From positions 124,001 to 188,000 of the forward strand of contig DIUY01000001.1 in assembly GCA_002422395.1 (NCBI GenBank): a stretch of DNA of 64,000 nucleotides, read 5' to 3'. Each line of letters begins with the position of its first letter. Positions within the stretch are counted from its first letter, which is position 1. Origin of the DNA: Methylococcaceae bacterium UBA6146. GTDB taxonomy: Bacteria > Pseudomonadota > Gammaproteobacteria > Methylococcales > Methylomonadaceae. This document shows, in pieces, positions 54,953-62,686 of this stretch. The notes below the pieces were generated by a model that had not been told where the DNA came from, made no database searches, and was given only the letters and a program-made list of their open reading frames with translations. The position numbers and the translations under genes are program-made.

Positions 54953-55556
54953 TAAAGTGTTGTGCGTTAATAATTTTTATTGGGAAAGTGGCGTTCGCGA
55001 CGCTAGCGCAAAAAGCCTTATCGACAATAGCGCGTTCGGCAAGCTCGGCCAAACTGAGATTAGCGTCAATTCCGGCAGATTTTACCAGCACCAGCTCGGT
55101 TGCCGAAAGCGCGTCCGCCAACCAAACCGCCAAGCTGTCAGAAGTGATGTCCCAGGATGCCGCAACACCGGCCTGTTCAAGTTCAACAATATCGGGCGAC
55201 CAGATCACCGTTTTAGCCTGCGCCGTGTGCCCGCCTATCTGCGCAACCGAACCGGCAACAATAAAATCAGGCTTCAGCCCATTAAACAGCCAAGCCATTT
55301 GTTGCATGGCCAGCAACGCCATTGCGTGTGCCGTGTGGTCATCAAATTGCCAGTGGTGTTGGGCTAATCGCACCTGATCGGCAAAAATGCCACCGCCAGG
55401 CACAATCACAACTGCCCTGCCCTGATAACGCCGTCCGATGGTTTCAAGGCAATCACGCAAGTTGTCAGACTGCATCAGACTGCCGCCAAGTTTGATGACG
55501 GTTACCATTTCTGGTGGCTGAAAATAGTGGTTGTCGTGTTGGGCGATAATTTGCAT
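54939..55556 (-). CDS. Amino-acid-kinase-family protein, MfnE-like
   Basis: A 205-residue protein of the aspartate/glutamate/uridylate kinase fold. VIKLGGSLM (phosphate-binding Gly-Gly) is at residues 20-28, VIVPGGGIFADQVR near 50-63, and SDSLAVWLADALSATELVLVKSAG near 139-162. The short form resembles MfnE, which makes a methanofuran precursor, and homologues occur beside tetrahydromethanopterin-pathway genes in methylotrophs. A GAGGTG ribosome-binding site supports the ATG at 55556. No other C1 genes are in the window. Confidence 0.65.
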   Translation of the reverse strand: MQIIAQHDNHYFQPPEMVTVIKLGGSLMQSDNLRDCLETIGRRYQGRAVVIVPGGGIFADQVRLAQHHWQFDDHTAHAMALLAMQQMAWLFNGLKPDFIVAGSVAQIGGHTAQAKTVIWSPDIVELEQAGVAASWDITSDSLAVWLADALSATELVLVKSAGIDANLSLAELAERAIVDKAFCASVANATFPIKIINAQHFNDRI

Positions 55557-55730
55557 GGTTGTTCACCTCGTGCGGCAATAGGCTAATAGCTGAATATTTT
55601 CAAACACTTGTGCCTTATCTTAAAATATTACCCATCCGCCGTAACAAAAACGCCGCCCGTTTCTATGCCTATAGCGTGGCAAAAGGTGCTGAACAAATAT
55701 TGACGGTTACCCTGACAGTGCCTTGCTTGA

Positions 55731-56132
55731 TTATTTCAAAAAACAGCTTACAACACCATCCACATAAAACCAGCGCCCCCCAGCTTTGACAAACCGGCTG
55801 CGTTCATTAAGGCACCAGCGCTGGCCGCCTTCAGTATAAAAGGCGTTAAATTCCACCTTGCCCTTGCTGTCTTTAGTGCGCCCCTGTTGGGTGCGGACTA
55901 TATCCAATGATTGCCAGCACGGTTGATCGCCAGCAAACGATAACGTCATCGGGCGGGTGCGGGCATCCCAAGTTGCCAACAAATACGCCGCATTGTGCAA
56001 ACAATAGGCGCTAAAACGCGAACGCATTAAGGCTTCGGCGGTTGGCGCAAGCTTATCGCCGGTATGGAAAGGCGCACAACATTGCAGGTAAACAACACCG
56101 GAGCCGCAGCGGAAAAGGGATGGGTTGGGCAT
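55731..56132 (-). CDS. ychJ: YchJ-family protein
   Basis: A 133-residue protein. CGSGVVYLQCCAPFH near the N-terminus is the SEC-C-like cysteine motif, although the usual first CPC Cys is replaced by RCGSG. APTAEALMRSRFSAYCLHNAAYLLATW is the family block that follows. Function unknown. It begins 5 bp after pilE. Confidence 0.88.
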   Translation of the reverse strand: MPNPSLFRCGSGVVYLQCCAPFHTGDKLAPTAEALMRSRFSAYCLHNAAYLLATWDARTRPMTLSFAGDQPCWQSLDIVRTQQGRTKDSKGKVEFNAFYTEGGQRWCLNERSRFVKAGGRWFYVDGVVSCFLK

Positions 56133-56137
56133 ATTGG

Positions 56138-56530
56138 TTAGGGATGGTCACAGGCATTGGCAGTGACCACAGTTGACACATTATCAATTGACAACTCCCC
56201 GCAACTGTCATTTTCTTGCCCGCTACCTGAAACAGGGGTAGCTGTGATGGTATACCCCGTGGCCGATGAGGCGGTGATTTCAAAACTATAATAAGCTGTA
56301 TTTGGCGTCGTAATTTCGCCATCAGCCGCGTATGTAGGGTTAGAAACCCGCCATTTTTCCTGTTCCTGAGCCAGCCGCATCAACTCCCCTTTAGCATCAC
56401 CGCGCCGCCCTTTGCGTACTGAATCCTGATAAGAAGGGAAAGCAATAGCCGCCAAAATACCGACAATTGCCACCACAACCACCAACTCAATCAACGTAAA
56501 ACCGTGCGAGCGCATCTTATTAAAAATCAT
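56138..56530 (-). CDS. pilE: PilE-type type IV pilin
   Basis: A 130-residue prepilin from the ATG at 56528-56530, with GAGGA 8 nt upstream; longer starts run into the repeat element. After the short leader (MIFNKMRSHG) comes FTLIELVVVVAIVGILAAIAFPSYQ with Glu5 of the mature pilin. Two Cys near the C-terminus (DSCGELS and ANACDHP) form the usual disulfide-bounded D-region. PilE-type minor pilins help start pilus assembly. Divergent from fimT. Confidence 0.92.
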   Translation of the reverse strand: MIFNKMRSHGFTLIELVVVVAIVGILAAIAFPSYQDSVRKGRRGDAKGELMRLAQEQEKWRVSNPTYAADGEITTPNTAYYSFEITASSATGYTITATPVSGSGQENDSCGELSIDNVSTVVTANACDHP

Positions 56531-56592
56531 CAGGGTTTCCTCATTTAAAATATAAAAAATTAGACTAGAATTAATTGTATAGTAATCATTTA

Positions 56593-56685
56593 GGTAGTGG
56601 TAAACATTCAAACACTTAAGTGACAGCGGAATAAAAAAACATGTTTTTTTACTCCAAAATATCATTACCCTTTTTACCACCACCC
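56593..56685 (-). repeat. MITE-like element, family A, full copy, between pilE and fimT
   Basis: A 93-bp element with ends GGTAGTGGTAAA and TTTTTACCACCACCC, flanked by a 7-bp direct repeat TCATTTA (56586-56592 and 56686-56692). It carries the ACATGT-centred palindrome. It fills most of the 188-bp divergent region of the pilin genes, 33 bp from fimT and 62 bp from pilE. Confidence 0.75.
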
Positions 56686-56718
56686 TCATTTATACGAGTA
56701 GTTTAATACTAAAAAATT

Positions 56719-57204
56719 ATGCACACACAAAATCAGCAGCTTGGTTTTACCCTGCCGGAAATAATGGTCACCGTCGCCATATTGGGTGTTTTAGCCGCAA
56801 TAGCCGCCCCTTCCTTTACCGGAATGCTGGAGCGGCGTAGGTTGGTCGGCGCCACTGAAACCATAATGTCTGACTTGCGCTGGGCACGAAGCGAGGCCAT
56901 CAAACGCAATGCCGATGTCACTATCACCTTTATCCCAGGCGCTGCGGGTGCTTGGAGCTACACCATAGACCCAGGTGACAAAACGGTAGACAGTGCAACG
57001 GTGGCTGAATATAACGGCATTGCCTTAGCTGAGAATTTTTCCGGTGACGACGCTGTATTTGACCATGTCCGAGGCACAGCCAGTAACGGCACCATCACCC
57101 TAACCTCAGCCAACGGCAACGCTTTAAATGTTGTGGTAAGCACATTAGGACGGGTGCGGATTTGTTCAAAAATCGGCCATGTTGGAGGCTATGACGCATG
57201 TTAA
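56719..57204 (+). CDS. fimT: FimT/GspH-type minor pilin
   Basis: A 161-residue prepilin with leader MHTQNQQLG and FTLPEIMVTVAILGVLAAIAAPSF; a Pro follows Leu as in several FimT proteins. The GspH domain includes TIMSDLRWARSEAIKRN, and two Cys close to the end (ICSKIGHVGGYDAC). FimT proteins have been linked to DNA binding in natural transformation. It overlaps pilW by 7 bp. Confidence 0.9.
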   Translation: MHTQNQQLGFTLPEIMVTVAILGVLAAIAAPSFTGMLERRRLVGATETIMSDLRWARSEAIKRNADVTITFIPGAAGAWSYTIDPGDKTVDSATVAEYNGIALAENFSGDDAVFDHVRGTASNGTITLTSANGNALNVVVSTLGRVRICSKIGHVGGYDAC

Positions 57205-57971
57205 GATTAACAAAACAAAAAGGTCTGTCGCTAATTGAACTGATGATTGGCTTATTAGTCGGCACGGTTATTGCCGGTGGTGCCATCAGCGTTTTCACCA
57301 ATAGCATAAAAAGCGGCACTGATAACACCGAGCTAGCCCGGTTAAACCAAGATATGCGGGCCATAATGTCCATTATGGTGCGGGACATACGGCGGGCGGG
57401 GTTTGCAACAGATAATCCTGGAGCAAACCAAGCGGCCATACAGAACAACCCTTTCCAAGATTCGTTAACCGCCGGGGCAACAACCGACATAGCGGTTTAT
57501 AACGATGGAAGTTGCATTGTTTATTCTTATAACCGAAATAACGATAGCCCACCGGTTGTCAGCGCTAATGAGCGGCTTGGGTTCAAGCTTAACAACGGCG
57601 CCATTACAATGCGCACCGGCGGTGACACTAATGAAAACTGCGACAATAACAACAACAACTGGCAAACCATCACTGGGCCCGAAATTGAAGTTACCTCGCT
57701 AACATTTGCTTTAAATGTGGACGAACTCAGCGCAACCAGCATGCTGACTGACACCGACACCGATGGTGATATGGACGGTGATGACGATGGCGATGGTTCC
57801 TGCCAAACGGGAGAGGCCTGCAACACTTGCAATGCCGGCGATCAATGCCTTTATATCCGTGACGTCACTATCAGCCTTACTGCGCGATTAAGCGACGACA
57901 ACACGGTTACCCAGACCATCACCGAAGAAGTCAGGGTGCGTAATGACAAATATGTGCAATCGGCCCCTTAA
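57198..57971 (+). CDS. pilW: PilW minor pilin with Asp-rich insert
   Basis: A 257-residue prepilin (leader then LSLIELMIGLLVGTVIAGGA). The globular domain has the PilW block MRAIMSIMVRDIRRAGFA at 53-70. Residues about 185-200 (DTDTDGDMDGDDDGDG) form DxDxDG-type repeats like calcium-binding loops, followed by four Cys at 202, 208, 211 and 217. That insert is not general in PilW. PilW joins the tip/initiation complex of the type IV pilus. Its stop abuts the ATG of the Rpn pseudogene. Confidence 0.88.
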   Translation: MLRLTKQKGLSLIELMIGLLVGTVIAGGAISVFTNSIKSGTDNTELARLNQDMRAIMSIMVRDIRRAGFATDNPGANQAAIQNNPFQDSLTAGATTDIAVYNDGSCIVYSYNRNNDSPPVVSANERLGFKLNNGAITMRTGGDTNENCDNNNNNWQTITGPEIEVTSLTFALNVDELSATSMLTDTDTDGDMDGDDDGDGSCQTGEACNTCNAGDQCLYIRDVTISLTARLSDDNTVTQTITEEVRVRNDKYVQSAP

Positions 57972-58381
57972 ATGGGCGACAAAGACATCATCTCCAAACG
58001 CCTGCTTAAGCGCTTGGCGGTGGATATGGCACGCATTTTACTGGGACTGGACGTTGATGAAGTGGACGTGGTTGAAACCCAAAACCAACGTGTTGAAGAA
58101 CGCCGCGCCGACTTGGTTGTAAAGGCACGCAGCGGCAACAAACACTATCTGCTGCACATTGAAATCCAAAACAACAATGAGCCTGTCATGCCCTGGCGCA
58201 TGTTACGTTACCGTACCGACATAAGGCTGGCGCACCCGGTATTGCCCATACAACAATACCTGCTCTACATCGGCAAGCAACAACTGGCCATGGCAACCAG
58301 GATTGATGAAGCTGAACTCAGCTACCGCTACCGCATCGTTGACATGCACAACGTTGATTGTGAAACCCTATTAAAGCCATA

Positions 58382-58566
58382 AGTATCTACACAAGTTTTA
58401 TTAGCCGTCATTCCGGCAGGGATTGCCGGAATCTAGAGCCAAGGATGGTAACTTCACAATACATAAGTGTTTGATTTAAATACAATGCTAGATCAGAGAT
58501 TTACATCCATGTGACCTAGATTCCGGCAATCCCTGCCGGAATGACGATCTTTAGACTTGTGGAGAT
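58382..58566. repeat. MITE-like element, family C, inside the Rpn gene
   Basis: A perfect 31-bp terminal inverted repeat (58406-58436 and 58516-58546; starts CGTCATTCCGGCAGGG) with an A-T-rich centre. The inversion continues imperfectly outward (TATCTACACAAGT on the left, ACTTGTGGAGATA on the right), which puts the true ends close to 58382 and 58566. GTCATTCCGGCA units of the same kind are nested in the element at 44651. No coding capacity. Confidence 0.75.
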
Positions 58567-58660
58567 ATTATCCAGCAACCGCGACTTAAAAGAACTGATA
58601 CAGCAGGAAGAAACCATGTTAAGCCAAGTAAAATACAGCGATTTACCCTCTTATGGATTA

Positions 58661-58759
58661 GGCATGCAACAAGGCATACAACAAGGCGTTAAACAAGGCA
58701 TGCAACAAGGCATACAACAAGGCGTTAAACAAGGCATGCAACAAGGCATACAGCAAGGT
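58661..58759 (+). repeat. 36-bp tandem repeat in the Rpn C-terminus
   Basis: A 36-nt unit beginning GGCATGCAACAAGGCATACA is repeated 2.7 times with almost no change (58661, 58697, 58733). It encodes GMQQGIQQGVKQ repeats, which are common before the C-terminal tail of Rpn proteins. Near identity suggests recent expansion. Confidence 0.85.
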
Positions 58760-58948
58760 GAAGCCTTGACCTTACTAAAATTGCTGGAACTTAAATTCGG
58801 CCCCCCAACCGATGCGGCACGCGAACACATCCACACTAGCGACGCCGACACCTTGCTGATTTACCTAGAGCGGATTTTAACCGCAGAAACCCTAGCTGAC
58901 GTGTTAACGCCAACTAACAACCCAAATTGATAATATGAGGCCACCCTT

Positions 58949-60172
58949 ATGAAAACCCACACCCTCCCCCTTAATCCCGCCTTTTTACGGCAACGCGGCG
59001 CTGCCACCTTGCTAGTGGTCATGATGTTGCTGATTGGCATGGCTCTCCTTACCTTAACGACCTCGCGCACCGGCATTATGGAACAAAAAATCACCGGTAA
59101 TGACATCCGGGCAAAAGACGTACAAGAAGCTGCCGAAGCCGGTCTGGAATATGGCATTGCTTGGGCTAAAGACCCTGAGAATTCTATTGACGCGGATATA
59201 AACTGCCCTGGCGGCGCTAATTGCCCTACGCTACCAACCATTACCAACTCAACTTCCGGTGAAGTCTATAGCATCTCGGCACTGAGCTTTGTAAAAGGCA
59301 CTGACTACATTAAAGTGACCGCCACCGCCCAAGGCACAGACACCAGCATTACCGCCACATCAGAGAGCTTTATAAAACAACTCGCTAAGCCATTATTTAA
59401 AGGTGACGCCGTTTCGCCACCGCCGTGGGTTACCGCCGGTTGCATCACAACGGCGGCAACCGGCACTCCCTCCACATTTTTGCTCGATTCTACAGCGCCT
59501 GCCGTCATTAGTGGCAGTAGTTCCGATGCCGGCTGCCTTCCACAAGGCCATCTTAACGTTTCCACCTGGACAGACGACAACGGCAATGGGGTGTTGGATA
59601 ACGGCGAAAATGGATCATCCGCGCCATTCAATACTGGGACATTTAGTGGCTGCCCAGCAACTAACTGCGCCTGGAAGCAATATTTTCAGGTAAGTCTGGC
59701 TGATGCCAAACATTCGGCAATCGACGCTGGCCATGGGTATAGTGGCAACATCCCATGCGGTGCTGCAGATTCCGCTCCGTCAATTTATGTCATTAACAAT
59801 GGCGGCCCTATTAATAGTGGTGACATATCAGGCTCCTGCTCTGGCGTTGGCGTGGATGGCACTACGATAGGTGCGCCCGGCAAACCTATTTTGTTGATAG
59901 TGCCAAGTAGCGCTGGCTGCCCCAAATTTAACGGTGGGGTTACGATTTATGGCATTGTTTATTACGAATCAACGACTGCTTGCGCTAGCCAAGGTTGGGG
60001 AGGGGCGACAATTTATGGCGCGGTTATCTGGGAGGGCGATGTAGACAAACCCAACGCCAATTCCAAATTCATTCACGTCAATTATGGCGGTAGCGGGGCA
60101 GATTTAGACATATCCTTTGGCACGGGTGTGGATGATGCGACAAGAATCCCCGGCACCTGGAAAGATTTTTAA
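58949..60172 (+). CDS. pilX: PilX-type minor pilin, long form
   Basis: A 407-residue protein. The N-terminus (RQRGAATLLVVMMLLIGMALLTL, then TSRTGIMEQKITGNDIRAKDVQEAAEAGLEYG) is the PilX N-terminal domain. The remaining 300 residues are rich in Gly, Ser, Thr and Cys, longer than the roughly 200 residues of many PilX proteins. VDGTTIGAPGKPILLIVPS and YGIVYY/YGAVIWEG suggest a beta-solid repeat. No pilY1 follows in the window. Confidence 0.85.
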   Translation: MKTHTLPLNPAFLRQRGAATLLVVMMLLIGMALLTLTTSRTGIMEQKITGNDIRAKDVQEAAEAGLEYGIAWAKDPENSIDADINCPGGANCPTLPTITNSTSGEVYSISALSFVKGTDYIKVTATAQGTDTSITATSESFIKQLAKPLFKGDAVSPPPWVTAGCITTAATGTPSTFLLDSTAPAVISGSSSDAGCLPQGHLNVSTWTDDNGNGVLDNGENGSSAPFNTGTFSGCPATNCAWKQYFQVSLADAKHSAIDAGHGYSGNIPCGAADSAPSIYVINNGGPINSGDISGSCSGVGVDGTTIGAPGKPILLIVPSSAGCPKFNGGVTIYGIVYYESTTACASQGWGGATIYGAVIWEGDVDKPNANSKFIHVNYGGSGADLDISFGTGVDDATRIPGTWKDF

Positions 60173-60195
60173 ACCATCCGTCAATAGAAGTGTAG

Positions 60196-60221
60196 GGTGG
60201 GCTTGCACCAGCAAGCCCACC
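60196..60221. repeat. REP-like palindrome between pilX and pilV
   Basis: A perfect 11-bp inverted repeat (GGTGGGCTTGC, 4-nt loop, GCAAGCCCACC), preceded by TGTAG. It has no T-run, so it is less a terminator than an mRNA-stabilising or REP-type hairpin. The terminator at 30667 shares TAGGGTGGGC. Confidence 0.65.
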
Positions 60222-60283
60222 AGTTCCGTCCGCAGGCAATCAGCACCACCAAACCCTTACAGCGTAAGATAAGGCACATAACC

Positions 60284-61099
60284 ATGAAACACTTATTAAA
60301 TAAAAAAATAGCGGGCTTCTCACTGGTCGAAGCCCTGATTGCCGCCTTAGTGGTCGGTGTGGGTATCTTGGGGCTGGCCAAATTACAGGGCGAGACCTTC
60401 TTGGCCAGTGCCGACAGCCGGATGCGCACCCACGCCTTAAACTTGGCGCAAGAAAAAATTGAAGAGTTCAGAAACTTTGCCAACAAAGACACCTATCTGG
60501 ACTTTGACGATGGCACTGATGCCAATATTGTCGGCGCTAACGCGAACTTTACCCGAACATGGACTTTATCCGATTGCCCTAATACCGTTAACTGTATGCA
60601 AATCGAAGTGACAGTCACTTGGACGGATAGGGACAGCCAACAGCAAACCGTGTCACTGAACTCTTATATTGCAGAAGCCGACCCCGTCAAAGCAGGCATA
60701 GTGCTGGCAGGTTTGGGCGGCGGCGGTGGCGACAGTTCTTCCAGCTCGTCCAGTAGCAGCTCGTCATCCAGCTCGTCCAGCAGCAGCTCCAGCAGCAGCT
60801 CCTCCTCATCAAGCTCATCCAGCAGCAGCTCCTCATCAAGCACCAGCAGCAGTTCTTCAAGCACATCGTCAACGGCGGGCGCCACAACAACAACATTGTG
60901 CACCACCGTGGTGACCGGTACGAGAAAAAACAGCCGGTCCACCAACTCGACCACCCCTACCGGCCGTTGCACTCAAGGCGCCACATACCGCTGTACGGTC
61001 ATCGTAGCCATGGGGACAACCATCACTGTTAACGATACGAAAGTGAACGGGAGTAAAACCACAACCGCGAATTGTTCTTCTCAGACAGTGAACTTTTAA
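60284..61099 (+). CDS. pilV: PilV-type minor pilin with a 36-serine linker
   Basis: A 271-residue prepilin from the ATG at 60284. After the leader comes GFSLVEALIAALVVGVGILG (residues 11-30). Residues 31-145 form the usual PilV domain with a Cys pair (DCPNTVNC). Residues 151-186 are 36 consecutive serines, then Thr/Ser to about 198, then a 70-residue Cys-containing tail (LCTTVV, RCTQGATYRC, ANCSS). The serine codons are mixed (AGC, TCC, TCG, TCA, AGT), so the run is not a simple codon expansion. Poly-Ser linkers usually join secreted modules; the tail may be a separate tip domain. Confidence 0.85.
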   Translation: MKHLLNKKIAGFSLVEALIAALVVGVGILGLAKLQGETFLASADSRMRTHALNLAQEKIEEFRNFANKDTYLDFDDGTDANIVGANANFTRTWTLSDCPNTVNCMQIEVTVTWTDRDSQQQTVSLNSYIAEADPVKAGIVLAGLGGGGGDSSSSSSSSSSSSSSSSSSSSSSSSSSSSSSSSSSSSTSSSSSSTSSTAGATTTTLCTTVVTGTRKNSRSTNSTTPTGRCTQGATYRCTVIVAMGTTITVNDTKVNGSKTTTANCSSQTVNF

Positions 61100-61157
61100 T
61101 TGATCCGTTATCTGATTGATGTCCAGCTAGAGCACGTGCTACGCCCTAAAAACTGAC

Positions 61158-61190
61158 CACTGCCAGCCCTTAAAAGCTGGCGGTGGTTTT
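61158..61190 (+). terminator. Terminator of the minor-pilin operon
   Basis: A 10-bp stem (CACTGCCAGC 61158-61167 with GCTGGCGGTG 61176-61185, one G-U pair, 8-nt loop) is followed by GTTTTGTT. It lies 59 bp after pilV, and the next gene is convergent. Confidence 0.7.
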
Positions 61191-61361
61191 GTTGCCCAGT
61201 GTCCCTGCGCTTTACTGACCCTTCTTAAATAGCAAATACCATCGGTTCTCTTCCATTTTGACAAATAATAACTAACTGATTTAATTAGTGTTTCATAATT
61301 GTTGCGAGCAATAACAAAACCCACTGAATGCCTATTTTGCCAATCTGAAAACGCCGCCGGG

Positions 61362-62297
61362 TCATGGTGTCCCATAGGTTGTTTCACGGACTAGATAAGA
61401 CGGCCGCGCTTTGATCTCTTCAAATAACTGGCCGATATAAATGCCCAGCAAGCCTAGGCCAAGCAAATTAGCCGAACCAAAAATTAATATGACCAGTGTC
61501 AACGATGTCCAGCCAGACACGGCTATGCCAGCCAGCCAGGAATAAATTGCTTGCAGCGTTAGCAATCCAGACAATAGCAAGCCGAAAATGCCCGTTCCAA
61601 ACAGGTAGTAAAGCGGTTTGGCGCTGTACGAAACCAGCGCGTGTAAAGCCATTTTAGCCAGGCCTAGCTTGTTCCAGTGGCTTTCTCCGGCAAGCCTTGC
61701 CGGTACGGAAAAAGCAATAGGATAACTTTCCACTCCCGTCCACGTGGTCATGCCGCGAAAAAAACGGATTTTTTCGGGACATGCCAGCAACGCACTGACC
61801 ACTTTTCTATCCAGTAACCGATAATCGGCGCTATTGACCAAATCCAATCCCGATAACCGTTGCATCAACGCCGCAAATAGACTTGCGCAAACACGGGCAA
61901 ATAAGCTGTCGTTAGGGCGATCTTTTTTACAGGCAACCACTAGCGGATAGCCTTGCCGCCATGCATCCAGCATTTCTGGCAACAGCGCTGGCGGATGCTG
62001 GCCGTCGCCGTCCATAACCACAACGGCTTGACCTTGTGACTGTTCCAAACCCGCCAAAATGGCGGCTTCTTTACCAAAGTTACGGGTAAAACGGATGCCG
62101 CGTATTTCAGCGTATTGCGCGGCAAGCTTTTGGATGAGCGTCCAAGTGTCATCCTGGCTACCGTCATCGACAAAAAGAACCTCATAACGGGCCGTTAAAG
62201 TGTCGAGTATCGGGGCTAGTGCTTGCCAAAAGAACGGGAGCACAACGGCTTCATTGTAAATAGGAATGATTATGCTCAAGGTAATGTTTGAATTCAT
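61362..62297 (-). CDS. Family 2 glycosyltransferase, GtrB-like
   Basis: A 311-residue protein. The GT-A domain has SIIIPIYNE, VLFVDDGSQDDT and VVMDGDGQHPP (DxD-type metal site) and the polyprenyl-phosphate block TRNFGKEAAILAGL. Two C-terminal membrane helices (about residues 230-255 and 265-290) follow. Such enzymes load a sugar on undecaprenyl phosphate. It overlaps gtrA (ATGA-type, 4 bp), and together they fit a GtrA-GtrB flippase/transferase pair. Confidence 0.88.
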   Translation of the reverse strand: MNSNITLSIIIPIYNEAVVLPFFWQALAPILDTLTARYEVLFVDDGSQDDTWTLIQKLAAQYAEIRGIRFTRNFGKEAAILAGLEQSQGQAVVVMDGDGQHPPALLPEMLDAWRQGYPLVVACKKDRPNDSLFARVCASLFAALMQRLSGLDLVNSADYRLLDRKVVSALLACPEKIRFFRGMTTWTGVESYPIAFSVPARLAGESHWNKLGLAKMALHALVSYSAKPLYYLFGTGIFGLLLSGLLTLQAIYSWLAGIAVSGWTSLTLVILIFGSANLLGLGLLGIYIGQLFEEIKARPSYLVRETTYGTP

Positions 62298-62686
62298 GGT
62301 TTTTTAAATACCCAAAATTTGCAGAGGGTGAAATTGCTTAACACTAATAAAAATTCAATCACAGCTTTTAAGTTGATTACGTAAAAAGATGTGGTCGAAT
62401 ATTCGTTTAACATTTGTAAAAGCGCGGTTGATAGCCCGGTATTGATAAGCCACAGGCCAAAGTAACGTAATGCTGAATATTTGATATGGCCTAAAGGACG
62501 GCTGAATGTCCAAATATGATTGAGCCCATAAGCAGTGATGGCTCCTGCGGCGCGGGCCGGAACATTCGCATAGGCAATCGGCAATTGCAGCCAGAGATGC
62601 AGGGCCGTAAAAAGAAATATATCAACCAGATAAGCGATGCCGCCGCTAAAAAGATAGCGCAGGAAGGAACGGGGCGTCGTATTCAT
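62294..62686 (-). CDS. GtrA-like membrane protein
   Basis: A 130-residue protein with four membrane helices. FLRYLFSGGIAYLVDIFLF at the N-terminus, NHIWTFSR and FTLCKFWVF at the C-terminus are the GtrA pattern. GtrA proteins are thought to flip undecaprenyl-phosphate sugars. It overlaps both neighbours by 4 bp. Confidence 0.88.
   Translation of the reverse strand: MNTTPRSFLRYLFSGGIAYLVDIFLFTALHLWLQLPIAYANVPARAAGAITAYGLNHIWTFSRPLGHIKYSALRYFGLWLINTGLSTALLQMLNEYSTTSFYVINLKAVIEFLLVLSNFTLCKFWVFKKP

Larger units (their letters stand above)
57972..58930 (+). pseudogene. Rpn-family PD-(D/E)XK nuclease/putative transposase, disrupted
   Basis: Two parts in one direction. 57972-58382 holds the N-terminal nuclease core (RRADLVVKARSGNKHYLLHIEIQ, an Asp...Glu-x-Gln PD-(D/E)XK motif). 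The frame is stopped at 58380 where an inverted-repeat element begins. From about 58560 the C-terminus resumes (EILSSNRDLKELIQQEETML, Gln-Gly repeats, then LLKLLELKFGPPTDAAREHI, a DUF4351-like tail). About 50-60 central codons expected from the family are missing, so the element replaced rather than just interrupted them. It sits inside the pilin operon, directly after pilW. Confidence 0.8.

Noticed and set aside
58661..58759. Tandem 36-bp units as a CRISPR-like array
   Set aside because: The units are contiguous without spacers and encode Gln-Gly repeats of the Rpn protein.
60664..60972. Open frames on both strands across the serine run
   Set aside because: They are Leu/Glu or Ala/Pro shadows of the low-complexity AGC/TCC repeat; PilV is the coding frame.
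61139..61387. 82-codon minus-strand frame after pilV
   Set aside because: It covers the pilin terminator hairpin and overlaps the glycosyltransferase end; composition is not protein-like.
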